64,000 nt of DNA, from NCBI RefSeq assembly GCF_024529955.1, contig NZ_AP024855.1, positions 310,001 to 374,000 of the forward strand. The letters run 5' to 3'. Numbering within the stretch: position 1 is the first letter of the stretch; each line of letters starts with the position of its first letter. Source of the stretch: Photobacterium toruni. GTDB taxonomy: Bacteria; Pseudomonadota; Gammaproteobacteria; Enterobacterales; Vibrionaceae. Under the pieces are notes generated by a model. That model did no database searches, was not told the origin of the DNA, and was given only the letters and a program-made list of their open reading frames with translations. The position numbers and the translations under genes are program-made. Shown here one piece after another: positions 54,645-63,692 of the stretch.

Positions 54645-55766
54645 ATGACGACAAATAAACAACAAATCGAACTACAAAAAGAGATGGGACCTAATTGGTT
54701 TGCATCTGTCATGGGAACGGGTATTATCGCCAATGCCGCTGTGGGTTTACCTTTTATAGGCAAAGACTTAGTCGGATTTTCAACCGTCGTTTGGTTAATT
54801 GCCTTTGCGATGCTGATCTTTATGACCATCGTAAAAACTTACCAAACAATCACTAAACCCCATATTATTAAACGCCAATTTAATGATCCTGTTATGTCCC
54901 AATTTTTTGGTGCGCCACCGATGGCATTTCTAACCGTTGCAGGCGGTACACTCCTATTAGGCCCTCACCTTTTTGGATACCCTCTTGCATTAAATATTGC
55001 TTGGCCACTTTTTTGGATTGGAACAATCAGCGGCATTATCACTGCCATTATTATTCCGTACCGTTTATTTACCCATAATGAAGTGCATGATGATGCTGCT
55101 TTTGGCGGTTGGTTAATGCCTGTAGTGCCACCGATGGTATCGGCAACTATCGGCTCTATGTTCCTCTCTCATATGCCTCACACCACGGGTCAACAAACGC
55201 TACTTTATGGCATGTACGCCTGTTTTGGTATGAGCTTAATGGCATCCATTATTATTATTACATTAATTTGGAGTCGTTTAGCCCATGCAGGTACATCAGG
55301 CAGTGCTCGTGTTCCAACGCTATGGATTGTATTAGGTCCTTTAGGGCAATCAATTACAGCCGTGGGAGGTTTAGGTACTGCCGCGCTATTTACCGTTAAT
55401 GAGCCTATTGCCAGTGCGATGAATGTTATGGCGATTTTATATGGTGTACCTATTTGGGGCTTTGCGATGTTATGGTTCTGTGTAGCCGCATTATTAACCT
55501 TACGTGCCATACGTCGTAAAATGCCTTTTGCGTTAACCTGGTGGGCATTTACCTTCCCCGTTGGCACATGTGTGACAGGAACAACACAATTGGCACTCCA
55601 CACCGGTTTACCTGTTTTTCAGTGGGCGTCAATTATACTGTTCGCTTGCCTGATTTTGGCGTGGATCACCGCGACATTAGGCACATTTAAAGGCTTAAAA
55701 CACGGGAAGATTTTTAATAATCCAACCGCTGTTGTTCATATAAAATCAAAAAAAGGTAATAACTAA
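54645..55766 (+). CDS. TDT (TehA/SLAC1-like) family transporter
   Basis: The 373-residue protein has about ten hydrophobic helices and the family features GPNWFASVMGTGIIANAA at the start, FFGAPPMAFLTVAGGTLLLG, GGWLMPVVPPMVSATIG and TWWAFTFPVGTCVTGTTQLA. Members move tellurite, C4-dicarboxylates or anions; the substrate here is not evident. It lies 160 bp downstream of IS copy B, whose insertion may have separated it from an upstream promoter element. A terminator follows. Confidence 0.85.
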   Translation: MTTNKQQIELQKEMGPNWFASVMGTGIIANAAVGLPFIGKDLVGFSTVVWLIAFAMLIFMTIVKTYQTITKPHIIKRQFNDPVMSQFFGAPPMAFLTVAGGTLLLGPHLFGYPLALNIAWPLFWIGTISGIITAIIIPYRLFTHNEVHDDAAFGGWLMPVVPPMVSATIGSMFLSHMPHTTGQQTLLYGMYACFGMSLMASIIIITLIWSRLAHAGTSGSARVPTLWIVLGPLGQSITAVGGLGTAALFTVNEPIASAMNVMAILYGVPIWGFAMLWFCVAALLTLRAIRRKMPFALTWWAFTFPVGTCVTGTTQLALHTGLPVFQWASIILFACLILAWITATLGTFKGLKHGKIFNNPTAVVHIKSKKGNN

Positions 55767-55770
55767 TATA

Positions 55771-55816
55771 AATAAGCCCTATAACACTGCTTAATGCAAT
55801 ATTATGGGGCTTTTGA
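55771..55816. terminator. Terminator between convergent TDT and EamA genes
   Basis: AAGCCCTATAA pairs with TTAT-GGGGCTT around a loop of about 16 nt and is followed by TTT. Confidence 0.65.
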
Positions 55817-55827
55817 ATCACTCTAAC

Positions 55828-56727
55828 CTAACCTGTTGTCAGCTTATTAGCACGTAGACTGCCAATAACGTTCACTAATGCGCCAAGTACTATCATTGAT
55901 CCTCCAGCTAATGTCCATGCAGATGGTACTTCGCTGAAAACTAACCAACCTAGAATAATAGAAAATACCACTTGAATGTAAGAGTATGCGGTTGCTTTAC
56001 TTGCCACTTCGACTTTCATTGCCTTGGTTAAACCCACTTGACCAAACTGAGTGAAAATACCCACAAAAAGCAGTAAGAACAGCGCTTCTTTGGTTGGCAT
56101 AACAAAACCATCACCCAGTAATAACACCGACAATGGCAACGCAATTAATGGAAAATAAAAAATAATGACCGAACTATCTTCAGTGCTACTCAACCGCTTA
56201 ACAATAATATAAGACACGCCACTACCAAATGCGCCGAGCAGTGCGATACCAATACTAAATAATGGTAATTGCTGAACGTGATCAAATGAGAGCCCCGGTC
56301 CCACCATTAGCAATAACCCCAAAATTGAGCACACAATACAAATAATGGTGCTTATATGGACTTTTTCTTTGAGGAAAAGGATCGCTAACACTGCCGTAAA
56401 AACAGGATTAAGGTACTGTAAAATAGTCGCTTCGGCTAAAGGTAAGGTTGAGACGGCATAATAAACACAAATTAATGAAAATGACCCCGTAATACCACGA
56501 GTTAATAATAGCTTACGGTTATTACCCCAGATCTCAATCCGTTTACGTTTAACATCAGCATAGCTAATAATCAACGATACAATTGCGCGCGCAGCAACAA
56601 TTTCAAAAACAGGAATGCCATAAGTATGTACTAATTTCACACAACTCGACATTAATGCAAACGCAAGTGCTGACATCAGCATATATCTGACGCCAATAGG
56701 TATTTTATTCAAAGAAAAATTGGACAT
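55828..56727 (-). CDS. EamA/DMT-family inner membrane transporter
   Basis: The 299-residue protein has ten hydrophobic segments in two EamA repeats. The first repeat shows IVAARAIVSLIISY and LPLAEATILQYLNPVFTAVLAILFLKEKV; the second shows LTKAMKVEVASKATAYSYIQVVFSIILGWLVFSEVP. Transporters of this kind export amino acids or other metabolites. The substrate is unknown. It is monocistronic and divergent from roxA with a 223-bp gap. Confidence 0.88.
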   Translation of the reverse strand: MSNFSLNKIPIGVRYMLMSALAFALMSSCVKLVHTYGIPVFEIVAARAIVSLIISYADVKRKRIEIWGNNRKLLLTRGITGSFSLICVYYAVSTLPLAEATILQYLNPVFTAVLAILFLKEKVHISTIICIVCSILGLLLMVGPGLSFDHVQQLPLFSIGIALLGAFGSGVSYIIVKRLSSTEDSSVIIFYFPLIALPLSVLLLGDGFVMPTKEALFLLLFVGIFTQFGQVGLTKAMKVEVASKATAYSYIQVVFSIILGWLVFSEVPSAWTLAGGSMIVLGALVNVIGSLRANKLTTG

Positions 56728-56950
56728 AGGAGGCGATTCATTAACATAAACAACTATTTTATGAAAAAAAACCTCAACCTCGCAAGTGTTATATTACTCT
56801 GCTAGTTTTATGATTTATATTATCATCTTCGCTATTCCACCTGAAAAATACTTCCAGCATTCATGTCGCTGACGTTAACAAAAACAAATACTATCCCTCA
56901 AAATGGTTTACGTTATAATCGCCATTCAGCTCAACAATAAATAGAATAAT

Positions 56951-58084
56951 ATGTACCAATTGACGTTTTCATTTGAAGAATTTCTTGCCGAGTTTTGGCA
57001 AAAGAAACCCACTATTATCAAAGGCGGTTTTAAAAACTTTGTCGATCCCATTTCAGCAGATGAACTCGCTGGATTGGCAATGGAAGAAGAAGTTGATTCG
57101 CGTTATATCGCTAAATTAGCTGATACTTGGGATGTCCGTCATGGACCACTGACTTTTGATGATACACCCACAGATAATTGGTCATTCATCGTTCAAGCCG
57201 CTAACCATTGGCATGAAGGCGCAGCACAACTGATCACACCATTTCGTCAGTTACCCGGTTGGTTACTGGACGATCTAATGATCAGCTACTCGACCCCTGG
57301 CGGCGGTGTTGGCCCTCATATCGATCAGTATGATGTATTTATTACTCAAGGTTCAGGTAAACGTCATTGGCGCGTAGGCCCTAAAAAAGATGATTACGAA
57401 GAAGAGTGTCGTCATCCTGCCTTACGTCAAATCAAAGGCTTTGAGCCCATTATTGACGATATTTTAGAACCCGGTGATATTTTATATATTCCACCAGGTT
57501 TCCCGCATGATGGCTACGCGATTGAGACCTCAATGAGTTTTTCAGTCGGTTTCCGCTCACCAAAGAAACAAGAATTATTGAGCAGCTATGCCGACTTTGT
57601 GATTGCGAATGATATTGGTGATGTGCATTATCATAATCCAGCGTTGCCTGCCCGTGCTAACAACGGTGCTATCTTAGCTGAAGAAGCAAAAGATCTTGAA
57701 AATATGATGCGCAGCTTGCTTGATCACCCACAACTATTAAAGCAATGGTTGGGTGAACATTTAACCCAAAACCGTCATGAGCTGGATATAATGCCTTCTG
57801 AGCCACCATGGCAAAATAATGAGACTTATCAGTTTTTAGAAGACGGTGAAGCGTTTAAACGTATTGGTGGTTTACGTGCGTTTTATCATCCAGATCAAGC
57901 TCATATCGTTTATATTAATGGTGAGCAATATCAATTACCGCCAGAATGTGCTGATGCGGCTAAATTATTGTGTGATGAAGAACAAATCACCCATGCACAA
58001 TTAGCTAAACAGCTTGATCACCCTGCATTTTTAGCAATGTTAACGCAGCTAATTAATCTTGGTTATTGGTACCCTGTTGAATAA
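56951..58084 (+). CDS. roxA: Ribosomal oxygenase RoxA (YcfD), 50S L16 arginine hydroxylase
   Basis: The 377-residue cupin/JmjC protein has the Fe(II) triad His123, Asp125 (GPHIDQYDVF) and His186 (PPGFPHDGYA), matching E. coli YcfD positions closely. The 2-oxoglutarate side is likely in the GSGKRHWRVG strand. The C-terminal helical and winged-helix part (about 205-377) is present too. RoxA hydroxylates an arginine of ribosomal protein L16. Length agrees with the family and all metal ligands are kept. A terminator follows. Confidence 0.93.
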   Translation: MYQLTFSFEEFLAEFWQKKPTIIKGGFKNFVDPISADELAGLAMEEEVDSRYIAKLADTWDVRHGPLTFDDTPTDNWSFIVQAANHWHEGAAQLITPFRQLPGWLLDDLMISYSTPGGGVGPHIDQYDVFITQGSGKRHWRVGPKKDDYEEECRHPALRQIKGFEPIIDDILEPGDILYIPPGFPHDGYAIETSMSFSVGFRSPKKQELLSSYADFVIANDIGDVHYHNPALPARANNGAILAEEAKDLENMMRSLLDHPQLLKQWLGEHLTQNRHELDIMPSEPPWQNNETYQFLEDGEAFKRIGGLRAFYHPDQAHIVYINGEQYQLPPECADAAKLLCDEEQITHAQLAKQLDHPAFLAMLTQLINLGYWYPVE

Positions 58085-58091
58085 CTGAATA

Positions 58092-58128
58092 AAAAAAAGA
58101 GCTAACACAAAGGTTAGCTCTTTCTCGT
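58092..58128. terminator. Bidirectional rho-independent terminator
   Basis: AAAGAGCTAAC pairs with GTTAGCTCTTT and has A/T runs on both sides. It lies between the convergent roxA and OYE genes. Confidence 0.85.
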
Positions 58129-58148
58129 TATTCAAATGACGTTATTAT

Positions 58149-59261
58149 TTATAAACGGGCTAATTCTGCTTTGCGGGTTTTATTTGTCACACAGAAGTTA
58201 CCACGGCGGGTACGACACTTTGAACAACGTTCACATTCAACGTCAGCTTTATAGCCATCTAACCAACGTTTAATTAGCTTTGGCTCAGACAACAATGGAC
58301 GTGATAATGCAAAAAATTCAATACCAGTATTATTCGCCATCGCTTCAATTGCATCAAACTCACTCAAGCCACCAACAGTAATGACAGGCACATCAACGTC
58401 TTGGCTGATCACATCACCGTATTGATGAAAATAACCTTCAGCTTCAATAGTATAACCATCATAAGATTCACCCACCATGGTGTCTGCTTTACCATGTACA
58501 TTACCAGAGATGATAATCGCATCCACGCCCACTGCTGCGAGCTTTTTACAAATAAGGCGCGTATCAGCAAATGTTAATCCACCATCAAAAAACTCAGAAG
58601 CGGTTAATTTCACTAAAATAGGGAAATCATCACCGACTAGCGTTCTAATTTTCGCGTAAATCTCTAATAAAAATCGCATACGGTTATCAAGGCTACCGCC
58701 ATACTGATCATCACGCTGATTATAATACGGGCTTAAAAACTGGTTAATTAAATACGTATGTGCCGCATGAATTTCAACGCCATCAAAACCCGCATCTTGA
58801 GCACGTTTAGTCGCTAACGCAAAAGCTTCAACAATATAATCGATGTCAGCTTGCGTCATTACTTGACCCAATGTTTGAGTACCTTTCTCGCACACAGCAC
58901 TCGGAGCAAAGATCACTCGTTCGCCAACATTGTAGGTTGTTTTAGTGCCACCATAAGCCAATTGCATCACGATTTTAGAATCATATTGATGAACAAGATC
59001 CGTCAATTTTTGATATTCTGCGATAAACGAATCGTTATACATTCCCATCATGCCAGCATTGGGTTTTTCTTCTTCGACAATATTTGCATAACCCGTTACG
59101 ATCAGCCCCACTTCCCCTTGCGCAAGTTCTTCATAAATAGCATAAAGTTTATCGGTCATATGGCCATCTTCTGTCGCCATATTTTCCCATGTTGCACTAC
59201 GAACAAAGCGGTTTTTTAATGCCATGTTGCCAATACGGGCTTCTGTAAATAAAGTACTCAA
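58149..59261 (-). CDS. NADH:flavin oxidoreductase, old yellow enzyme family
   Basis: The 370-residue TIM-barrel flavoprotein has RFVRSATWENMATEDGHMTD at the start, FDGVEIHAAHTYLINQFLSP with the substrate-binding HxxH-like pair, YNQRDDQYGGSLDNRMRFLLEI, and PVITVGGLSEFDAIEAM for FMN. A C-terminal cysteine cluster (CERCSKCRTRRGNFC) could hold a metal or Fe-S site, as in some multi-part OYE reductases, although the second half of those enzymes is absent. It probably reduces an activated C=C bond. It is monocistronic. Confidence 0.87.
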   Translation of the reverse strand: MSTLFTEARIGNMALKNRFVRSATWENMATEDGHMTDKLYAIYEELAQGEVGLIVTGYANIVEEEKPNAGMMGMYNDSFIAEYQKLTDLVHQYDSKIVMQLAYGGTKTTYNVGERVIFAPSAVCEKGTQTLGQVMTQADIDYIVEAFALATKRAQDAGFDGVEIHAAHTYLINQFLSPYYNQRDDQYGGSLDNRMRFLLEIYAKIRTLVGDDFPILVKLTASEFFDGGLTFADTRLICKKLAAVGVDAIIISGNVHGKADTMVGESYDGYTIEAEGYFHQYGDVISQDVDVPVITVGGLSEFDAIEAMANNTGIEFFALSRPLLSEPKLIKRWLDGYKADVECERCSKCRTRRGNFCVTNKTRKAELARL

Positions 59262-59312
59262 ATCACATCCTCTTAAATATCATGTCGTCTTATCTTCACC
59301 AACGCCATAAAA

Positions 59313-59350
59313 ACAAAAAGAACAGCATTATTGCGCTGTTCTTTTTTATG
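59313..59350 (-). terminator. Rho-independent terminator
   Basis: AAAAAGAACAGC pairs with GCTGTTCTTTTTT. It follows the minus-strand gene that ends at 59487 and has T runs in both directions. Confidence 0.8.
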
Positions 59351-59486
59351 TATTTTTATCATAAACGCTAAGTTGAGGTGAATAATACCGTGACTGCATT
59401 TATAAATCTTTAATCTGGATTAAGATAATGCCAGTTGTATCAACTATACCGCCATGAAATGGTACTTTTATAGCTACAGCTTAATA

Positions 59487-59768
59487 CTAAATAACCGTTA
59501 CACCTTCTGTTTCAAGTACACTGTTTGCACCTGCGCGATCGATAATTTTAACGATAACAGATTGGATCGTCTCATCTTCTCGTACATCATTTTCACTCAC
59601 AAACTTTTGCTCTTGCGGCTCAGCACCTTCTGCAAGCGTAAAAGTAACCACCACTTCCGTTGCAATATTCGATGTTTTACCAAAATAGGCCAAAGAAAGC
59701 TGAGGGTAACCTTTAAAGCCTTTTTTAACTTGCTTTGCGATACGTTTTTTAGCTTTATCTACATTCAT
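59487..59768 (-). CDS. Hypothetical protein, 93 residues
   Basis: Started at ATG 59768 (AAGGG 6 nt upstream), the product begins MNVDKAKKRIAKQVKKGFKG, a basic N terminus, followed by beta strands (YPQLSLAYFGKT, TEVVVTFTLAEGAEP) and an acidic mid-part. A hydrophobic extension in the same frame up to 59876 lies before the ribosome site. No family recognised. It lies about 90 bp from the next gene on the same strand. Confidence 0.65.
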   Translation of the reverse strand: MNVDKAKKRIAKQVKKGFKGYPQLSLAYFGKTSNIATEVVVTFTLAEGAEPQEQKFVSENDVREDETIQSVIVKIIDRAGANSVLETEGVTVI

Positions 59769-59857
59769 CATTAACCCTTGCTTATTATCGAATAAAATCA
59801 AAATGGTACAAAAACATAATACGTTGATTATAACGACGATAATACTTAAATTATGCA

Positions 59858-60328
59858 CTAAACAGCGTAAAACCACTCTGGAGGGGATCGTTTAGTCCAT
59901 TTAGCAAAGGCCGCCTTATCACCTCGATAAAAATTACGATAAGCCTCAATTGCATCAGCCTCCACTTTATAATCATTAGGCATTGCCTGAGCAAATGGCG
60001 TTAATCCTATAGCATCATAAGAATGACGTTCAATCTCAGCCAATACAGTAATGGATTTATGATCAGTGGTTTTGTTGTACCTAAATTTATATTCTTTATT
60101 TAGTGCTATCGTTAATGCTTTTAACCAAAGAAAATTATCATAAGATTGCTCAACCCAGAGTACACAGGGATGATTCATATGGGTTGATTTATACGGCGTC
60201 GTAAAGCCTTTTTTATTAAGCGCGGTACATAAAAGTTGGACACTTTCTAAAATCATTTTAACCACATGTTGATCACAATGATATTGAGCACATTTTTCAA
60301 TATCGTGATCTAAAATAAAAATATTCAT
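59858..60328 (-). CDS. Conserved protein of unknown function, 156 residues
   Basis: From ATG 60328 (AAGGG 8 nt upstream) the protein reads MNIFILDHDIEKCAQYHCDQ, HVVKMILESVQLLCTALNKK, HMNHPCVLWVEQSYDNFLWL and ends with RSPPEWF. I have seen this pattern in phage and bacterial proteins of unknown function; a role in DNA metabolism is possible but not shown. It lies between two other genes on the same strand, so an operon with the editing deacylase at 60390 is possible (gap 61 nt). Confidence 0.65.
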   Translation of the reverse strand: MNIFILDHDIEKCAQYHCDQHVVKMILESVQLLCTALNKKGFTTPYKSTHMNHPCVLWVEQSYDNFLWLKALTIALNKEYKFRYNKTTDHKSITVLAEIERHSYDAIGLTPFAQAMPNDYKVEADAIEAYRNFYRGDKAAFAKWTKRSPPEWFYAV

Positions 60329-60389
60329 CACATCATCCCTTATTGAACATACTAATAGCTTAGCTCAATATAAAATCCTGCTCTTCAAT

Positions 60390-60866
60390 TTATATCTCTA
60401 TTTCAGTGTATTGACGTTGATAATGCGCTAAAAGCTGGTGTATTCCAGTCATCGGAATCTCTAATGTTGCAGTATTGGTAAAGGGATGACACTGTATAGC
60501 AGAATAATTAAATATACTTTTATCAATAATTAACTCAACAGCCGCCTGTGTATCTTTAATAATATCTAAAAGCGAAACAGAACCCGTACTCGTTCCTAAA
60601 TACTTATCTAAGCGATGACTAGAAGCAAAACTTAAACCTGAAACATTCAATCTTTGACTTAATCGTTTAAAATCAATAGTTTTATCATCCATCATGATAA
60701 TTAAAAAATGACGATCACCTTTCTTATTTTTAATAAACAGGTTTTTAGTTGCAACCCCATCAATATCTAACGCTAATAAGTGCGCTTGTTCACAATTAAA
60801 TACTGCAGGATGTAGAAATTTTTTATAATCAATATCAAGATCATCAAGTATCTTATAGATATCCAT
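60390..60866 (-). CDS. YbaK/ProX-type aminoacyl-tRNA deacylase
   Basis: The 158-residue protein matches the prolyl-tRNA deacylase fold: ALDIDGVATKNLFIKNKKGDRHFLIIMM with the conserved GVxxKNLFxxxK lysine, FASSHRLDKYLGTSTGSVSLLDII with the GTxxGSVS pocket, and HPFTNTATLEI near the end. These free-standing editing domains remove alanine wrongly attached to tRNA-Pro. No tRNA-binding or synthetase domain is fused. The nearby IS copy C lies 154 bp away. Confidence 0.87.
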   Translation of the reverse strand: MDIYKILDDLDIDYKKFLHPAVFNCEQAHLLALDIDGVATKNLFIKNKKGDRHFLIIMMDDKTIDFKRLSQRLNVSGLSFASSHRLDKYLGTSTGSVSLLDIIKDTQAAVELIIDKSIFNYSAIQCHPFTNTATLEIPMTGIHQLLAHYQRQYTEIEI

Positions 60867-61020
60867 GCTTAACTTCCTTTTAGCGAATATTTAAATAGCT
60901 GATTACTTTTTCTTTTAATACTTTATAAGTAAATACCAATAATAACCAATAATAAATATCGAACGAATAGCGATAAGTCAGCAACAGTATGGCTTTGTAT
61001 AATGCGGGGATTTAAAATTA

Positions 61021-62046
61021 CCTGATTACCACTATTTAACAGCCACTGTTAAATTATCTCCTATACTTTAAGATATTGAAGTATAGGAGTGACGTTATGC
61101 CTAAGAATTCAATCCAATTTCAGAAAGGCTTTTCTATACCCGAATTTATGCAAATGTATGGGACAGAAATTCAATGTAGAGAGCGTTTATTTAATATTCG
61201 ATGGAAAAATGGTTACGTTTGCCCTACCTGTGCTTCTAAAAGTTATTGTGAACTTAAATCGCGGTCATTATATCAATGTAATAAGTGTCACCATCAGACA
61301 TCATTGACGGCAGGTACTTTATTTTCCCATTCAAAATTACCGTTAACTACTTGGTTTTTAGCTATTTATCTCATCACACAAGATAAAAACAGTATTTCAG
61401 CATTAGAGCTAAAGCGTAAATTAGGGGTTTCTTATAACGCAGCATGGCGAATAAAACATAAGCTCATGCAAGTGATGAAAGAGCATGATGATAATCGAAA
61501 GTTAGGCAATATCGTGCAATTGGATGATGCATATATTGGAGGTAAACAAAAAGGAAAGCGAGGACGTGGTGCCAAAGGTAAAACACCTTTTGTATCAGCG
61601 ATCTCTTTGAATGAAGAAGGTCATCCTATTTATATGCGGCTAAGTGTTGTTTCTTGTTTTAAAAAACAAGAAATTACAGATTGGGCTAAAAAGCATTTAC
61701 AAGAAAAAACGTTAGTCATATCAGATGGTTTACCCTGTTTTAATGGTCTGTTAGCAGCAGATATTATTCATGGTTCATTACCAAAAAATGGTAAAGAACT
61801 TCACCAATATGAAGCTGCATTTTATTGGGTCGATACCATGATTGGTAACGTTAAAAATTCGATAAAAGGGACATATCACGCAATTAGAGAAAAGCATATT
61901 CCTCGTTATCTTGGTGAATTCTGTTTTCGATTTAATTATCGGTTTCGAGTTGAAGATATATTCAATACGCTAATTAAATGTGGTGCAAAATCACCACCGA
62001 TGCCAGAGAAATTATTAACGCTGGCTGAGTCTCGGTGGTAATCAGG
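61021..62046 (+). mobile_element. IS1595-family insertion sequence, copy C, with 8-bp target duplication
   Basis: The 1026-bp element has perfect 12-bp terminal repeats and is flanked on both sides by TAAAATTA (61013-61020 and 62047-62054). It is in opposite orientation to copies A and B, so recombination with them would invert the chromosome between. Confidence 0.96.
61097..62041 (+). CDS. IS1595-family transposase (copy C)
   Basis: The 314-residue transposase is identical at the protein level to copy A and differs from copy B at one position. The full zinc ribbon, DNA-binding helices and DDE-type catalytic part are present. Start at ATG 61097 after AGGAG. Confidence 0.94.
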   Translation: MPKNSIQFQKGFSIPEFMQMYGTEIQCRERLFNIRWKNGYVCPTCASKSYCELKSRSLYQCNKCHHQTSLTAGTLFSHSKLPLTTWFLAIYLITQDKNSISALELKRKLGVSYNAAWRIKHKLMQVMKEHDDNRKLGNIVQLDDAYIGGKQKGKRGRGAKGKTPFVSAISLNEEGHPIYMRLSVVSCFKKQEITDWAKKHLQEKTLVISDGLPCFNGLLAADIIHGSLPKNGKELHQYEAAFYWVDTMIGNVKNSIKGTYHAIREKHIPRYLGEFCFRFNYRFRVEDIFNTLIKCGAKSPPMPEKLLTLAESRW

Positions 62047-62196
62047 TAAAATTAAACAGGAATATAGACACTGGATTGTTAATCAAATAGGGCCTAATCA
62101 TTATTAGACCCTAAGATCATCATATCAATTGCTACCTAAGCGATAAACAATGATAGTAATGCAGTTAACGGTTAACCATTAACTCAATAACGCATC

Positions 62197-62445
62197 TTAC
62201 TTATAAAAAGCTTCAACAGTGCCTTTTAGAGTAATAAGCATTGGGTTACCGCGACGATCTAATGCTTTAGGTGACGGTACTTTTACCCAACCTTCACTGA
62301 TGCAGTATTCTTCAACATCAAAACGCTCTTTACCATTTAGTCGAATACCAATTTCGAATTCAAAAGCAGCTTCTAGGAAGAATGGGCTACGAGGATTACC
62401 AGCAAGGTGATCAGGTAAAGTTGGTCGTGATGTAGTATCGGTCAT
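62197..62445 (-). CDS. DUF3297 family protein
   Basis: Started at ATG 62445 (AGG 8 nt upstream), the 82-residue product reads MTDTTSRPTLPDHLAGNPRS, FFLEAAFEFEIGIRLNGKER and YCISEGWVKVPSPKALDRRG, the full DUF3297 pattern. The in-frame extension to 62505 precedes the ribosome site. The family is widespread in proteobacteria and of unknown function. It is monocistronic. Confidence 0.88.
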   Translation of the reverse strand: MTDTTSRPTLPDHLAGNPRSPFFLEAAFEFEIGIRLNGKERFDVEEYCISEGWVKVPSPKALDRRGNPMLITLKGTVEAFYK

Positions 62446-62578
62446 GATGGTGCCTGTTGAAAATAAAAAGTGCGCTATTGTAGACAATCTCGGACTAACG
62501 CTCAAGAGCTGTATGAATAGAAGTAAAAACTAAGTGCTCAATGCCTGTAATATCATTGCTAATGCTCAACAAATACAC

Positions 62579-63145
62579 CTATATTGCACTGACTTTGGTT
62601 GCAAGTGTTTTCGTTACTCGACAAGGATTACCAACAGCTACGCTATTAATAGGAATATCACGCGTTACCACACTACCCGCCCCTATCACGCAATTATCGC
62701 CAATAGCCACCCCAGGCAATATCGATACATTACCACCGATCCAAACATTGTTACCAATACTGACATTCGCACCATATTCCTGATGTTGACGCTCGATGGG
62801 ATCTAAAGGATGCGTCGCCGTTGAAATCATTACATGTGGGCCAATCAGCACATTATCGCCAATCGTTACTTTGCAAACATCAAGAATGGTCAAATTATGA
62901 TTGGAATAAAAGTTACTGCCAACGTCAATGTTATACCCATAATCACAGAAGAAATTCGGCTCAATGTGGGCTCGGTCTTTGATGATAAGTAACCCTTTTA
63001 ATATCGCCATTTGTGCTTCAAGCTGCGTTGGATCAGCCATATTAAAGCGATGACAAACAGATTTAGCATGCATACGCTCAGCAAAAAGCTGTTCATCACT
63101 CGCGTTATAAACAAGACCTGCTAACATTTTGTCTTTTTCGTTCAT
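62579..63145 (-). CDS. maa: Maltose/galactoside O-acetyltransferase family
   Basis: The 188-residue protein has the Maa N-terminal helix region (MNEKDKMLAGLVYNASDEQL) and then hexapeptide repeats with IDVGSNFYSNHNLTILD and the active-site loop HVMISTATHPLD (catalytic histidine), followed by NVWIGGNVSILPGVAIGDNCVIGAGSVVTRDIP. It uses acetyl-CoA to acetylate sugars in the cytoplasm, forming trimers. Length and catalytic histidine fit Maa/LacA. It is distinct from the shorter-motif acetyltransferase at 13039. Confidence 0.9.
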   Translation of the reverse strand: MNEKDKMLAGLVYNASDEQLFAERMHAKSVCHRFNMADPTQLEAQMAILKGLLIIKDRAHIEPNFFCDYGYNIDVGSNFYSNHNLTILDVCKVTIGDNVLIGPHVMISTATHPLDPIERQHQEYGANVSIGNNVWIGGNVSILPGVAIGDNCVIGAGSVVTRDIPINSVAVGNPCRVTKTLATKVSAI

Positions 63146-63232
63146 TGTGATTTCCAGAGTAAAATAAAGCCACTATTAAAGTGCATTTCTCTATCGCAGT
63201 ATGTGTGCTATTACTCAATTATGAAAAATCAT

Positions 63233-63618
63233 CTACTGACCATGATTAGTCCAAGCCTCAATATCTATATCGTCAAGCTGTTGATAAACACTGATCGCCT
63301 GCTTCGCTTCTTTTTTGGGTGTTTTCTGAGTCGATTTTAAAAAGGCATGAATAATAACAACATCATTCTCTTTGGTTTTAATGAACAATACCCTTGCAGA
63401 CTCCTTACCATTATCGACCCTGAGTTTGTATATTAAGCCTTTATATTTCCATATCTTGGGATTTAACAGCTTTAAGCTTTTACAATGATAAATATCATTA
63501 TGGGTCTGATAAGACTTAAATTTATTCTCAATATTAAGCTGCAACTTTTCTGAAATTTCATCAAAAAATCATAAAGGGCTGTTGTTCTATTTTCTTTTTT
63601 TACGCTATAAATATTCAT
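63233..63618 (-). pseudogene. HigB/Gp49-like toxin gene, frameshifted in a T run
   Basis: ATG 63618 opens a frame reading MNIYSVKKENRTTALYDF. In a T6 run near 63563 one base seems lost, and the natural continuation DEISEKLQLNIENKFK is in the next frame, leading to IWKYKGLIYKLRVDNGKESARVLFI, HAFLKSTQKTPKKEAKQAI, the pattern of HigB-type (Gp49-like, RelE fold) mRNA-cleaving toxins. The second frame alone from 63544 lacks the first 30 residues. No antitoxin gene is visible next to it. A T7 would restore a 128-residue toxin. Confidence 0.7.
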
Positions 63619-63692
63619 TTTTAATCAATAACTTAATCTAACACGGATAACATTAGGCTCCTCAAACAATGAAAAGCCAAATATTGCTGTTA

